A stretch of DNA of 61,836 bases from CAYTAU01 sp964442075 (GCA_964442075.1 CAYTWH010000019.1:1-61836), one strand, 5' to 3'. Positions 1 through 8,726 are shown, counted from the first letter of the stretch. Made by a program: numbers and translations. Notes: a model not told the origin generated them from the sequence alone.

Positions 1-2
1 CG

Positions 3-548
3 TTTTTTACAAAAGAAAAGAATATCCTTACTGATATAGAGGAAAAAGAAAAAAATGTTAATTTTTTACGTGATGAGATAAAAGAATATCTAATAAAAAT
101 AAGCAGGGAAAATATACCACAACGCAGGGTTGATGAAGCATTTCAGATAATGTATGCCATTAAGGAATTTGAACGCATTGCCGATATTATTTCAAAAACC
201 CTGTACCGAAAGGCAAAACTTTGGGTTGAAAACGGTGAAGAGTTTACCGGCGAAGGCAAAAAAGAGATTATGGAGTATCATCTTAAAACACAAAAACAAA
301 TAAGCCGTTCACTTGAAGTATTTCGCGATTTAAACCTTGAAAAAGCAAAGGCAATGAAACTAAAATACAAAAAATACAGAGCAATAGCCTATGATCTGGA
401 ACGCCAGCATTACGAAAGAATTAAAGAAGATATTCCAAAATCGGCAGCTAGCAGTAAAATTCATCTTGAACTTATTGGTATGTTCAGAGAAATTAGCAGC
501 CATGCCACCAATATTGCACGTATTATGATTGAGTGGACTAAGGAGTAG
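3..548 (+). CDS. Na/Pi cotransporter family protein, C-terminal PhoU-like part (5' partial)
   Basis: The reading frame is open from the window edge to the TAG at 546-548, so the first ATG at 150 is internal and the gene is truncated by the window. The visible 181 residues are all helical and charged, and end in a segment with H-L-E-L-I-G-x-x-R-x-I-x-S-H-A-T-N-I-A-R, which resembles the PhoU-like tail of Na+/phosphate cotransporters of the NptA/PNaS family. In that family an upstream membrane domain takes up phosphate with sodium and the PhoU-like tail lies in the cytoplasm. The membrane part is outside the window, so the transporter assignment rests on the tail alone. A stand-alone PhoU protein is the alternative. 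Confidence 0.75.
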   Translation, partial: FFTKEKNILTDIEEKEKNVNFLRDEIKEYLIKISRENIPQRRVDEAFQIMYAIKEFERIADIISKTLYRKAKLWVENGEEFTGEGKKEIMEYHLKTQKQISRSLEVFRDLNLEKAKAMKLKYKKYRAIAYDLERQHYERIKEDIPKSAASSKIHLELIGMFREISSHATNIARIMIEWTKE

Positions 549-565
549 CAGGAAGGGTTCTTCCA

Positions 566-874
566 GTGTTCGCGGAAGAAGACAAAACATTGCCTGCGGA
601 AGACAAAGTATTGCTTGCGAAAGACGAAGTATTACTTGCGGAAGACGAAGTATTGCTCGCAGAAGACGAAGTATTGCTTGCGGAAGACAAAGTATTGCTT
701 GCGGAGGACGATGTATTGCTTGCGGAAGACAAAGTATTGCTTGCGGAGGACGAAGTATTGCTTGCGGAAGACAAAGTATTGCTCGCAGAAGACGAAGTAT
801 TGCTTGCGGAAGACAAAGTATTGCTTACGGAAGACGAAACATTAGTCAAAAACATAGCAAAAATGCTCAAATAA
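566..874 (+). CDS. Possible small heptapeptide-repeat protein over a 21-bp array
   Basis: A GTG 17 bases after the preceding stop opens a 102-codon frame whose core is 13 heptads of the type E-D-K/E-V-L-L-A, ending in a lysine-rich tail (V-K-N-I-A-K-M-L-K). AGGAAGGG lies about 8 bases before the GTG, which would be an unusually good ribosome site for this genome. Because the repeat unit is 21 bp, several other frames are open too, including a minus-strand one reading S-N-T-S-S-S-A. Differences between units fall often on third positions in this frame (gaa/gag, ttg/tta, ctt/ctc, gcg/gca), which favours it over the others. No family is recognised, and it may be a non-coding minisatellite. Confidence 0.3.
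   Translation: MFAEEDKTLPAEDKVLLAKDEVLLAEDEVLLAEDEVLLAEDKVLLAEDDVLLAEDKVLLAEDEVLLAEDKVLLAEDEVLLAEDKVLLTEDETLVKNIAKMLK
578..850. repeat. 21-bp tandem repeat array, 13 copies
   Basis: Thirteen head-to-tail 21-bp units with consensus gaagacaaagtattgcttgc plus a final g. Inner units differ by one to three bases, and the first and last units are more divergent, as in an array that expands from the middle. The commonest change is a/g at unit base 7 (gac-aaa versus gac-gaa), which partly alternates along the array. It lies directly behind the transporter gene. Confidence 0.9.
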
Positions 875-929
875 TGGTAAAATAGCTTGATTTTTGTCGC
901 ATAGATATATCGAGCTTTTTTAAATCTTT

Positions 930-972
930 CTCTCTTTTAGAAATAAAAAGAGGGTGTTTTGATATTTTTTTT
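930..972 (+). terminator. Terminator-like hairpin after the 21-bp array
   Basis: An AT-rich stem of about 9 bp pairs 930-938 with 946-954 around a 7-base loop, and a run of eight T follows at 965-972. The T run starts about 10 bases after the stem, so this is a weak candidate. It would end transcripts from the transporter and the repeat array. Confidence 0.4.
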
Positions 973-1052
973 ATCCACAGACAACGAAACAGATAAAAAA
1001 TGTGTCTTATAAGATAGTTCTATAAGAGAATTTGAAATTAAATTTTATACGC

Positions 1053-2546
1053 ATGAAAAAACTAATACTATTTTCAGCAACACTATTATTTTTTCTTATT
1101 GCAAATGCCCAATGGACACAAATAGGAAGTGATATAGATGGAGAAGCGGCAGACGATTTGTCTGGCTGGTCAGTAAGTTTAAATTCCGATGGCTCAGTAC
1201 TTGCTATTGGGGCTCCTACTAATTGTGGAAATGGCACTGCTGCCGGTCATGTACGGGTTTACGAAAATCAATCGGGAACATGGACACAAATAGGAAGCGA
1301 TATAGATGGAGAAGTAGCAGGTGATCAATCGGGTTATTCAGTAAGTTTAAGTGCTGATGGCTCAATACTTGCTATTGGGGCTATTTGTAATAATGGAAAT
1401 AGCATTAATGTCGGTCATGTACGGGTTTACGAAAATCAATCGGGAACATGGATACAAATAGGAAGCGATATAGATGGAGAAGCAGCTGGTGATAATTCCG
1501 GCTGGTCAGTAAGTTTAAGTTCCGATGGCTCAATACTTGCTATTGGGGCCTATCGGAATGATGAAAATGGCATTACTGCTGGTCATGTACGAGTTTACGA
1601 AAATCAATCAGGCACATGGACACAAATAGGAAATGATATTGATGGTGAAGCAGCTGACGATTATTCCGGCCTTTCAGTAAGTTTAAGTTCCGATGGCTCA
1701 ATACTTGCTATTGGGGCTATTGGAAATGCTGGAAATGGCACTGGAGCTGGTCATGTACGGGTTTACGAAAATCAATCGGGCATCTGGACACAAATAGGAA
1801 GCGATATAGATGGAGAAGCAGCTGGTGATAATTCCGGCAGGTCAGTAAGTTTAAGTTCCGATGGCACAATACTTGCCATTGGGGCTGATGGTAATGATGG
1901 GAATGGTACTTATGCCGGTCATGTACGGGTTTACGAAAATCAATCGGGAATATGGACACAAACAGGAAGCGATATAGATGGAGAAGCAGCTTACGATTAT
2001 TCCGGCTGGTTAGTAAGTTTAAGTTCCGATGGCTCAGTACTTGCTATTGGGGCTGCTTATAATGATGGAAATGATACAACAAATACTAATAGAGGTCATG
2101 TACGGGTTTACCAAAATCAATCGGGAACATGGATACAAACAGGAAACGATATAGATGGCGAAGCAACTGAGGATTATTCCGGCTGGTCAGTAAGTTTAAG
2201 TTCTGATGGTTCTATTGTAGCTATAGGGGCAGAAGGAAATGATGGAAATGGAAATGATGCAGGTCATGTAAGAGTATATGGTTTTACAACAGGTATAAAT
2301 GAAAATACAATAAATACAGAAGTTTCAATTTATCCAAACCCCACAACAGGAAAAGTAAGAGTACAGGCAGAAGGCATAATAGGAATTGAGGTAATGAATA
2401 TTACAGGCAAGGTAATTAAAAACCTTCAAGGTTTTAGAAACCTTGAAGGTTTGGAAATTGACCTAAGCAAAAACCCAAAAGGCATATATATTATAAAAGT
2501 AAGCACCCAAAAAGGTGTTGCAGTACAGAAAATTGTTTTGGAGTAA
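1053..2546 (+). CDS. Secreted seven-repeat beta-propeller protein with type A T9SS sorting domain
   Basis: The ATG at 1053 starts a clear signal peptide (M-K-K-L-I-L-F-S-A, then N-A-Q); an upstream TTG in frame at 1032 would only add seven residues before it. Seven repeats of about 56 residues follow, each with W-T-Q-I-G-S-D-I-D-G-E, V-S-L-S-S-D-G-S-I-L-A-I-G-A and G-H-V-R-V-Y-E-N-Q. Seven such blades fit one closed beta-propeller of the FG-GAP-like kind. The last 75 residues contain Y-P-N-P-T-T-G, then K-G-I-Y-I-I-K-V and a final K-I-V-L-E, the pattern of a type A C-terminal domain that sends proteins out through the type IX system. Ligand and role are unknown. The blades are very similar in DNA, which suggests recent internal duplication. 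Confidence 0.85.
   Translation: MKKLILFSATLLFFLIANAQWTQIGSDIDGEAADDLSGWSVSLNSDGSVLAIGAPTNCGNGTAAGHVRVYENQSGTWTQIGSDIDGEVAGDQSGYSVSLSADGSILAIGAICNNGNSINVGHVRVYENQSGTWIQIGSDIDGEAAGDNSGWSVSLSSDGSILAIGAYRNDENGITAGHVRVYENQSGTWTQIGNDIDGEAADDYSGLSVSLSSDGSILAIGAIGNAGNGTGAGHVRVYENQSGIWTQIGSDIDGEAAGDNSGRSVSLSSDGTILAIGADGNDGNGTYAGHVRVYENQSGIWTQTGSDIDGEAAYDYSGWLVSLSSDGSVLAIGAAYNDGNDTTNTNRGHVRVYQNQSGTWIQTGNDIDGEATEDYSGWSVSLSSDGSIVAIGAEGNDGNGNDAGHVRVYGFTTGINENTINTEVSIYPNPTTGKVRVQAEGIIGIEVMNITGKVIKNLQGFRNLEGLEIDLSKNPKGIYIIKVSTQKGVAVQKIVLE
1113..2285 (+). repeat. Seven 168-bp in-frame blade repeats
   Basis: Repeat starts fall exactly 168 bp apart at 1113, 1281 and 1449 and continue to about 2285; the sixth unit is slightly longer. 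Large parts are the same from unit to unit, for example the segment around gtacgggtttacgaaaatca. Variation concentrates at the residues after A-I-G-A, probably a loop on one face of the propeller. Confidence 0.85.
2420..2452. repeat. Perfect 15-bp inverted repeat inside the sorting domain
   Basis: aaaccttcaaggttt at 2420-2434 is the exact reverse complement of 2438-2452, with a 3-base loop (tag). It lies inside the type A sorting domain and is read in frame as K-N-L-Q-G-F-R-N-L-E-G-L. Sorting domains normally have a variable loop here, so an inserted palindrome could be tolerated. Confidence 0.9.
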
Positions 2547-2647
2547 TATCTAAAATATTGTGTACTCTTACTTTTTTTTCAAAAACATGCAGCGTTTTAT
2601 TTTTTCATTCGTCTTTAGCTTATAGTATTAATTTAAATTAAAGTAAA

Positions 2648-3406
2648 ATGAAAAAGATATTAATTATTTCGCTTATTTCTATAGGCTTTGTAGCAATTAC
2701 ATTTAGTACGTATGCAGTGTTAAACAGTAATTTATCAACTGTTAAATTTAGCAATGGTATTATGCTTCTTAATTCTTCGCCCGATACAAGTATTACTATT
2801 GATGGTAATAAAATTGTAACAAAATTTTATGATAAGGAATTAAAAAAGGATAAGGAACTAAAGATACTTATGAAAAAAGGTGAAGTTGATAAAGTATTTG
2901 TTGATGGAAAAAAACTATCGGAAAAAGAAATTGAAGAATATAAAGATGAAATAAATTTCACATTAAATGCTCGTGTAAGAGCAAAAGAAGAAATTGAAAA
3001 AGCAAAGATTGAAATTAAAGAGGCAAAAGCAGAACTTGAAAAAATAGATATTAAAGAAATTAATAAAGAAATAGAATTAGCAATGCAGGAACTTGAAAAG
3101 ATTGATTGGAACGAAATAAATGAAAGTATTGCTATAGCTATGGAAGAAATTAAAGATCTTGATATTAATGTGGAACTGGAAAATATTGATAAATTAAAAG
3201 AAATTCATATAATAGAAAGTGAAGATATTATGGAGCAAATTAAAATGTCAATTGAATGTGTTGAAGATATAGTTAATGATATTCCTGATATGATTAGTCC
3301 TGTTTTAAATCTTCCTGATGATGATAACAATTATGAATCAAGCCCAATTAGTAATACAACAAAAGAACAGAACCTTGAAAATAAATTACGAGAACTGGAA
3401 AAATAA
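2648..3406 (+). CDS. Hypothetical exported or membrane-anchored coiled-coil protein
   Basis: No family is recognised. An N-terminal hydrophobic segment (about residues 4-26) is a signal peptide or anchor. A short basic region follows, with K-V-F-V-D-G-K-K-L-S-E-K-E near residues 83-95. A long Glu/Lys/Ile-rich helix at about 100-190 repeats the pattern E-L-E-K-I-D and is a likely coiled coil. The C-terminus is acidic (P-D-D-D-N-N). Sec export with the helix in the periplasm is inferred. The gene stands about 100 bases behind the propeller gene in the same direction and ahead of a terminator. Confidence 0.6.
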   Translation: MKKILIISLISIGFVAITFSTYAVLNSNLSTVKFSNGIMLLNSSPDTSITIDGNKIVTKFYDKELKKDKELKILMKKGEVDKVFVDGKKLSEKEIEEYKDEINFTLNARVRAKEEIEKAKIEIKEAKAELEKIDIKEINKEIELAMQELEKIDWNEINESIAIAMEEIKDLDINVELENIDKLKEIHIIESEDIMEQIKMSIECVEDIVNDIPDMISPVLNLPDDDNNYESSPISNTTKEQNLENKLRELEK

Positions 3407-3428
3407 ATAGCAGTAATTTTTTTAGTTT

Positions 3429-3463
3429 AATCCCTTGTTATTTAATAATGAGGGATTTTTTTG
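3429..3463. terminator. Bidirectional terminator between convergent genes
   Basis: aatccct (3429-3435) pairs with agggatt (3451-3457), an inner ttatt/aataa pairing extends the stem, and a run of T follows. It separates the plus-strand coiled-coil gene from the minus-strand surface-protein cluster. Confidence 0.65.
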
Positions 3464-3498
3464 TCAGTTCGGCAAGGCTCCAACCTGTATCATCAAGC

Positions 3499-5499
3499 TT
3501 AATCAAGTTGTACCCAGCCTCCATTAAGATAACAATATATATGATGGTTTGTTGAATTTACATACAGTTCACCTTCAACAGGAGCTATTGGAGCACCGGC
3601 TCGTGGTGTTAAAATCAGTACATCATTAATAGTAACTTTATCTGTATCAAAATCACCATGTATTAATGGAACATCGGAATCTGAGTTTTCGATATATAAA
3701 AGATTAGAACCTGTTTCGTAGTATCCTGCTTTATTTCCAACAAAAATATTTGCATCACCGTCGATGTTTTCAAATCCTGCTTCAGCTCCTATAAATATAT
3801 TCTCTGAGCCAATAGTATTACCATTCCCTGAATAACCACCAACAAAAATATTTCCATAACCACTTAGACAATTATATCCAGCATCTTGCCCTAAAAACAC
3901 ATTAAGCTCCCCATCAATATTTTCATATCCAGAAGCATTCCCTAAGAACACATTTTCATTCCCAATTATATTTGAAAATCCAGCTTCGGAACCAAGAAAA
4001 ACATTATTTTCACCAAAAGTATTTGAGTATCCCGAGACATCACCAATAAAAATATTTCCTTCGGCAGTATCATTTGAATATCCGCTACCTGTTCCAATAA
4101 AAATATTATAACTACCTGAATTGTTTGACCAACCTGCTTCATTACCCATAAAAATATTATCTTCTCCATCAATGTTATTAGCACCACTCCAATCGCCAAT
4201 AAAAATATTTGAACTTCCTGTGGTGTTGTTTTCACCTGCTGCGTCTCCAACAAAAACATTAGAACAACCAAAAGTATTGGCATATCCTGTGTTATTTCCT
4301 ACAAAAACATTATATGATGCAGTATCATTATTGTAGCCTGAATAATTACCTAAAAACACATTCCCGTAACCCGATGTATTAAAATAACCTGAACCGTTTC
4401 CAAGAAAAACATTTTCATATCCATTTATATTAGAATAACCCGATTCATATCCAATAAAAATATTTTCTTCCCCATCAATATTTTCGTAACCACTTTCATA
4501 ACCAATAAAAGAATTGTAAAATCCTGTAGTTGTGTTAATACCTGCATTATGTCCAATAAAATAATTGTTTGGTGTTAAATCCATATAATTAGATGAACCA
4601 GTTTCTAAATCCATTATACCAAAACCACCGTCTCCGTATGTCCAAAATCTACTACTATCATCAGTAACACGTAAAAATTCACTTGTAAATGCTTTTGCAG
4701 GATTAAAACCTCCAACAGCAAAGCCACCCCTGCTGCCATTAGCTTTTGTTCCTGAGCCTTCCCTGATATATACTCTTACACTATCGGGTGTTACTCTAAA
4801 GTATTCATTTGTAACACTTTTTGCAGGATTAAATCCTCCTACGGCAAAACCTCCACGACTACCATTAGCTTTTGTTCCTGTTGTGTCGTCAGAAACCCAA
4901 ATTCTTACACCTTCCTGATAAACTGCAAATACTGTATCACCCACTGCATTTAATACAGAAAATATTACATCATTTATCCCAGCTGTTGTATCACTGCTTA
5001 CCTGTAGTTTTCCGTTTGGGGATATTGTTCCAACACCAACGTTTCCTTCATTGTAATAAGCATCATTTCCATTCTTTTTCCATATTGAAATATCACCCGA
5101 CTTTTCAGAATACAAGGCATAAGGCACAGAAAAAAGCTGTGATGTTCCCATTGTTTCATATGTAGTTCCTCCTGTAACATCAAGACCAATTTCTACAAAA
5201 TATTCATCACTTCCCCAATCAATTATTGTAAAATCTCCGGAAATAATATTTCCTCCACCAATTTCCAAGTTGATTAATCCAAATTGGTTTGTTGTAACAG
5301 GATGATCCTCGCTATATACAGAAGTGCCACTTGAATTTCCTTGTAGTATATCTATTTTAATACCTACATTTTGATCTTCAATAATATTTCCTGAAGTATC
5401 TCTAACTACTGCCTGATATTTGAAAATATTTGGCGCTTGAGCCAATATAACAACATTAGTAATTACCAATAATAATAAGGATAAAAAATAATTTTTCAT
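3499..5499 (-). CDS. Surface protein with shared N-terminal module and 17-residue N-x-F-x-G head repeats
   Basis: It has a signal peptide (M-K-N-Y-F-L-S-L-L-L, ending L-A-Q). Residues about 22-150 form the module shared by all five members in this window, starting F-K-Y-Q-A-V-V-R-D. Two copies of an N-G-S-R-G-G-F-A-V-G-G-F-N-P motif follow at about 200-275. Then come about 16 repeats of 17 residues (N-I-F-I-G-x-x-S-G-Y-x-N-x-x-G), reminiscent of trimeric adhesin or tail-fibre heads. The end differs from its relatives: there is no S74 chaperone domain and no coiled coil, only a short tail finishing N-G-G-W-V-Q-L-D. A fibrous adhesin at the cell surface is inferred. No T9SS sorting domain is visible, so the export route is unclear. 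Confidence 0.7.
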   Translation of the reverse strand: MKNYFLSLLLLVITNVVILAQAPNIFKYQAVVRDTSGNIIEDQNVGIKIDILQGNSSGTSVYSEDHPVTTNQFGLINLEIGGGNIISGDFTIIDWGSDEYFVEIGLDVTGGTTYETMGTSQLFSVPYALYSEKSGDISIWKKNGNDAYYNEGNVGVGTISPNGKLQVSSDTTAGINDVIFSVLNAVGDTVFAVYQEGVRIWVSDDTTGTKANGSRGGFAVGGFNPAKSVTNEYFRVTPDSVRVYIREGSGTKANGSRGGFAVGGFNPAKAFTSEFLRVTDDSSRFWTYGDGGFGIMDLETGSSNYMDLTPNNYFIGHNAGINTTTGFYNSFIGYESGYENIDGEENIFIGYESGYSNINGYENVFLGNGSGYFNTSGYGNVFLGNYSGYNNDTASYNVFVGNNTGYANTFGCSNVFVGDAAGENNTTGSSNIFIGDWSGANNIDGEDNIFMGNEAGWSNNSGSYNIFIGTGSGYSNDTAEGNIFIGDVSGYSNTFGENNVFLGSEAGFSNIIGNENVFLGNASGYENIDGELNVFLGQDAGYNCLSGYGNIFVGGYSGNGNTIGSENIFIGAEAGFENIDGDANIFVGNKAGYYETGSNLLYIENSDSDVPLIHGDFDTDKVTINDVLILTPRAGAPIAPVEGELYVNSTNHHIYCYLNGGWVQLD

Positions 5500-5507
5500 A
5501 ATAATAA

Positions 5508-5535
5508 GGATTTTGATTTTTGATTTGTAAATATA
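5508..5535 (-). promoter_or_regulatory. Conserved upstream element of the surface-protein genes (copy 1)
   Basis: The 28 bases just before this start recur before the genes starting at 8718 and 13500. On the coding strand the element begins TATATTTAC, close to the Bacteroidota -7 box TAnnTTTG, with an AT-rich leader behind it. No -33 box is evident. It suggests shared promoter or translation signals. Confidence 0.4.
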
Positions 5536-5600
5536 CAGTTTTTAATTAAAATAAAAATAATTGCGAAAAAATCCTGATAATTAATAAACTATCTGGATTA

Positions 5601-5960
5601 TTAATATCTCTTGAAAAAGATTAGATCAAATAAGTAGAAAATAATAATACCCGAAACATTTGCCAATAAATCGGAAAAGCAAAAACATCTTACATCTGAG
5701 AACATTTGAGAACTTTCTTCTGCAATTGCAAGCAAAAGAATAATTACGGGTCCCAAAGGAAGATATTTCCATATATATTTTCGGTTAATTGCTCTGTGTG
5801 CAAAATAGGAAGCAAAACCTAAAAGAATAAAATGTAATAATGTATCATAGTGCGGAAATTGCTTTATCTCATTTGGTATAATTCTTAAATAAGCTGCAAT
5901 TGAAATGAACAGCAATACAAGAATATAAAAGCTAAAAATATATTTCCAGATATGTTTCAA
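5601..5960 (-). CDS. VanZ-like small membrane protein (copy 1, intact)
   Basis: A 119-residue protein with about four hydrophobic segments. The region H-Y-D-T-L-L-H-F-I-L-L-G-F-A-S and the later A-E-E-S-S-Q-M-F then D-L-L-A-N-x-x-G fit the VanZ-like family. VanZ itself gives low-level teicoplanin resistance, but most relatives have no known role. The start is a TTG at 5958-5960, because an in-frame stop lies two codons upstream and there is no ATG early in the frame. It sits between two surface-protein genes on the same strand, and a second copy occupies the same place one gene upstream. Confidence 0.75.
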   Translation of the reverse strand: MKHIWKYIFSFYILVLLFISIAAYLRIIPNEIKQFPHYDTLLHFILLGFASYFAHRAINRKYIWKYLPLGPVIILLLAIAEESSQMFSDVRCFCFSDLLANVSGIIIFYLFDLIFFKRY

Positions 5961-6000
5961 ATATTAATTATTGATATTCATACCAATAAACGAATCAAAC

Positions 6001-8718
6001 TTATTTCTTAACTGTGCTATTTAATAGTGCTTCAACTTTCTCAAGTCTGTTTAGCATTTTCGAATTAGCTTCAATTATCTGTTTATTTTCTTTTTGTAAA
6101 GCAATATTCTCTTTTTTCAGCTCAATTACCTGAAGCTGAATATTTTCAACAGCTTCCAATGTTTCAAAACCCATACGTGTAAAATTCAAGCCATCCTTTT
6201 CATCTTTCATTGAGGTTAACCAAGGAAGATGATTGTGTTTTTTTATAAATTTTTCAATATTTAGAATATTGTATTTTTTAGAATAATCTTCTTTAAATAC
6301 AAAATCTGGTTTATCATAAATTGTTACAGAACCTGTTGCTCCATAAAATATATCCCCTTCAACTCTTGCATCACCAGCTACATGAAGAAGTTTATCTGGT
6401 GAAACTGTTCCTATTCCAACTTCTCCACCCATAATTGCCATAGTATTATTATCTGTAATAACTGTTCCTACCACATTACTTAATCCAATACCAAAAGAAG
6501 CAGATCCTTGTGCTTCTATAGCCATACCCATTGCTGTTGAAGAATTTCCAGTTGCTTTTGTTCCCCAACCTACTGCAAAAGAAGCATCACCATAAGCATC
6601 TGTAGAGTATCCTAATGCTACAGATGTATTCCCTGTAGCTTCTGTAAAATGACCCATTGCAACAGTATTTTCTCCACTTGCCAAACTTGCTCTACCTGCA
6701 GCTAATGAATAATTACCACTTGCAATCGTTGATTTTCCTGATGCAAAAGAATAATATCCTGAAGCAGAGGTTTGATAACCAATCGCAATAGCACTATGAT
6801 TAGAGGCAATGCATTCATATCCAATTGCTACAGAATAATTTGCAAGAGGCAGCGTTTTAGAACGTACACCTAAAGCAATAGAACAATATCCCATTGCAGA
6901 ATCTCCTTCGCCTCCAGCAAATGAATTTGTTCCATTAGCAACAGAAAAATCACCCATAGAAAATGAATGTGTACCATTTGCTTCTGTATCGTAACCAATT
7001 GCTGTAGATTCATTACCACTTGCTATAGTATTTCTTCCCATAGCTGTAGAATAGTAGCCTGAGGCAGTAGTAAAAAATCCCATTGAAGTAGATGCAAACC
7101 CTGAAGCAATAGTAGATACACCCATTGAAGTTGCTCCTTCTGCTTCTGCAGATGTATTATTTCCAAATGCTGTAGAATATTTTCCGCTAGCAAGTGTACT
7201 ATATCCAAATGATGTAGAAGAAGACCCACTGGCATTAGTTTGACAACCCATTGCTAATGCATAAGAGAATGATGCTTCAACTTCTCTTCCAATTGCAACA
7301 GAACTTTCTCCTGTAGCTCTTGCCATATAACCGATAGCTGTAGAAAAGTAGCCTGAGGCAATTGATCTATTACCTATTGCAAATGAGAAATAACCAGAAG
7401 CTGTATCTTGTGTCCCAAATGCAAATGCACCGCTTTGACTAGCTATAGATCCCATTCCAAAAGCATATGAATAATCACCACTTGCTATTGTGGGCGCTGT
7501 TGCAATACCTGCTGAATCGACACCTGTTGAGCCAATAGCAAAACTTCTTAAACCACTTGCTTGTGCTCCGGTTCCAATTGCATATGAACCTTCTTGCCCA
7601 GTAGTTGCATAATTTCCAAATGAATAAGAATCAATTCCAATTGCATTTGCATTGTTTCCAATTGCTGTTGAATTTATTCCAAATGCACGAGCATGATCAC
7701 CAAAGGCTTGTGAATAATCCCCAATTGCTTTTGATTCATTACCTGTTGCTACAGAATTTAATCCTACACTATCTACATCAGTAATTAACACATTACCTGC
7801 TCTAAATGCTTCTCTATATGGATACCATAACATTCTTGGTTTTGCAGGATTAATTATTTCTGGATTATCATTATATTCTACGTTCATATAATAATCTGTT
7901 GTGCCTTTTGCAGGACTGAAGCCACCTACAGCAAATCCACCACGACTACCATTAGCTTTAGCTCCACTACCACCTTCTTCTATATAAATTCTTACACTAT
8001 CTGGTGTTACTCTTAAGTATTCATTGCTAAAACTTTTTGAAGGATTAAATCCTCCTACAGCAAATCCACCTCTGCTTCCATTTGCTTTTGCTCCTGTTGT
8101 ATCATCACTTACCCATATTCTTACTCCCTCTTGATAAACTGCAAAAACAGTATCATTCCGTGCATTTAAAACACTAAAAATCACATCATTGATTGCCGCA
8201 GTTGTATCACTACTTACTTGAAGTTTTCCATTTGGAGATATTGTTCCTACTCCAACATTTCCAATATTATAATAAATATCATTAGCATTTTTTTCCCAAA
8301 TACTTGAATCTGTAATTCCTGCTCGTTCTGAATATAATGAATAAGGAACCGACAATAACTGTGAAACTCCCATTAGCTGATAAGCAGTACCGCCAGTAGG
8401 GTCTAACTCTACTTGAATATAAGAAATATCAGAACCCCAATCAATAGATGCAAAATCACCACTAACAACCGTACCTGTTCCTATTTCTAGATTTGCCAGT
8501 CCGAAATCATTTGTAGTAGCACTTTGAGTTTCAACATAAACATCGGTAAATGCTGCACTTTGCTGTATGCTAATTCGAAATGATACATTTTGGTTTACAA
8601 TTATATCGCCAAGATTGTCTCTAACTATAGCCTGATAGCTGAAACTTTGCGGAGTTTGAGCTAATATAACAACATTAGCAATTACTAATAACAATAAGGA
8701 TAATAAATAATTTTTCAT
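6001..8718 (-). CDS. Surface protein with YadA-like head repeats and coiled-coil C-terminus
   Basis: It has a signal peptide and the shared N-terminal module (S-F-S-Y-Q-A-I-V-R-D), then two N-G-S-R-G-G-F-A-V-G-G-F motifs. Residues about 310-730 are 14-residue repeats of the type S-x-A-x-G-x-x-x-x-A-S-G-x-x, the left-handed head pattern of YadA/Hep_Hag trimeric adhesins. The C-terminus contains F-I-K-K-H-N-H-L-P-W-L and then a coiled coil rich in L, K, E and N, a tail often seen on Bacteroidota tail-fibre-like proteins. There is no S74 domain and no T9SS sorting domain. Inferred role: trimeric surface fibre. A 455-bp tract is identical to the gene at 11401-13500. Confidence 0.7.
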   Translation of the reverse strand: MKNYLLSLLLLVIANVVILAQTPQSFSYQAIVRDNLGDIIVNQNVSFRISIQQSAAFTDVYVETQSATTNDFGLANLEIGTGTVVSGDFASIDWGSDISYIQVELDPTGGTAYQLMGVSQLLSVPYSLYSERAGITDSSIWEKNANDIYYNIGNVGVGTISPNGKLQVSSDTTAAINDVIFSVLNARNDTVFAVYQEGVRIWVSDDTTGAKANGSRGGFAVGGFNPSKSFSNEYLRVTPDSVRIYIEEGGSGAKANGSRGGFAVGGFSPAKGTTDYYMNVEYNDNPEIINPAKPRMLWYPYREAFRAGNVLITDVDSVGLNSVATGNESKAIGDYSQAFGDHARAFGINSTAIGNNANAIGIDSYSFGNYATTGQEGSYAIGTGAQASGLRSFAIGSTGVDSAGIATAPTIASGDYSYAFGMGSIASQSGAFAFGTQDTASGYFSFAIGNRSIASGYFSTAIGYMARATGESSVAIGREVEASFSYALAMGCQTNASGSSSTSFGYSTLASGKYSTAFGNNTSAEAEGATSMGVSTIASGFASTSMGFFTTASGYYSTAMGRNTIASGNESTAIGYDTEANGTHSFSMGDFSVANGTNSFAGGEGDSAMGYCSIALGVRSKTLPLANYSVAIGYECIASNHSAIAIGYQTSASGYYSFASGKSTIASGNYSLAAGRASLASGENTVAMGHFTEATGNTSVALGYSTDAYGDASFAVGWGTKATGNSSTAMGMAIEAQGSASFGIGLSNVVGTVITDNNTMAIMGGEVGIGTVSPDKLLHVAGDARVEGDIFYGATGSVTIYDKPDFVFKEDYSKKYNILNIEKFIKKHNHLPWLTSMKDEKDGLNFTRMGFETLEAVENIQLQVIELKKENIALQKENKQIIEANSKMLNRLEKVEALLNSTVKK

Positions 8719-8726
8719 AATAATAA

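Noticed and set aside
538..870. Minus-strand 110-residue frame of S-N-T-S-S-S-A repeats over the 21-bp array
   Set aside because: Any 21-bp array without stops is open in several frames. Base changes between units are less often silent in this frame, and no start signal supports it.
1032..1052. TTG start giving seven extra residues before the propeller protein
   Set aside because: The ATG at 1053 directly precedes a standard signal peptide, and the extra residues would spoil its N-terminus.
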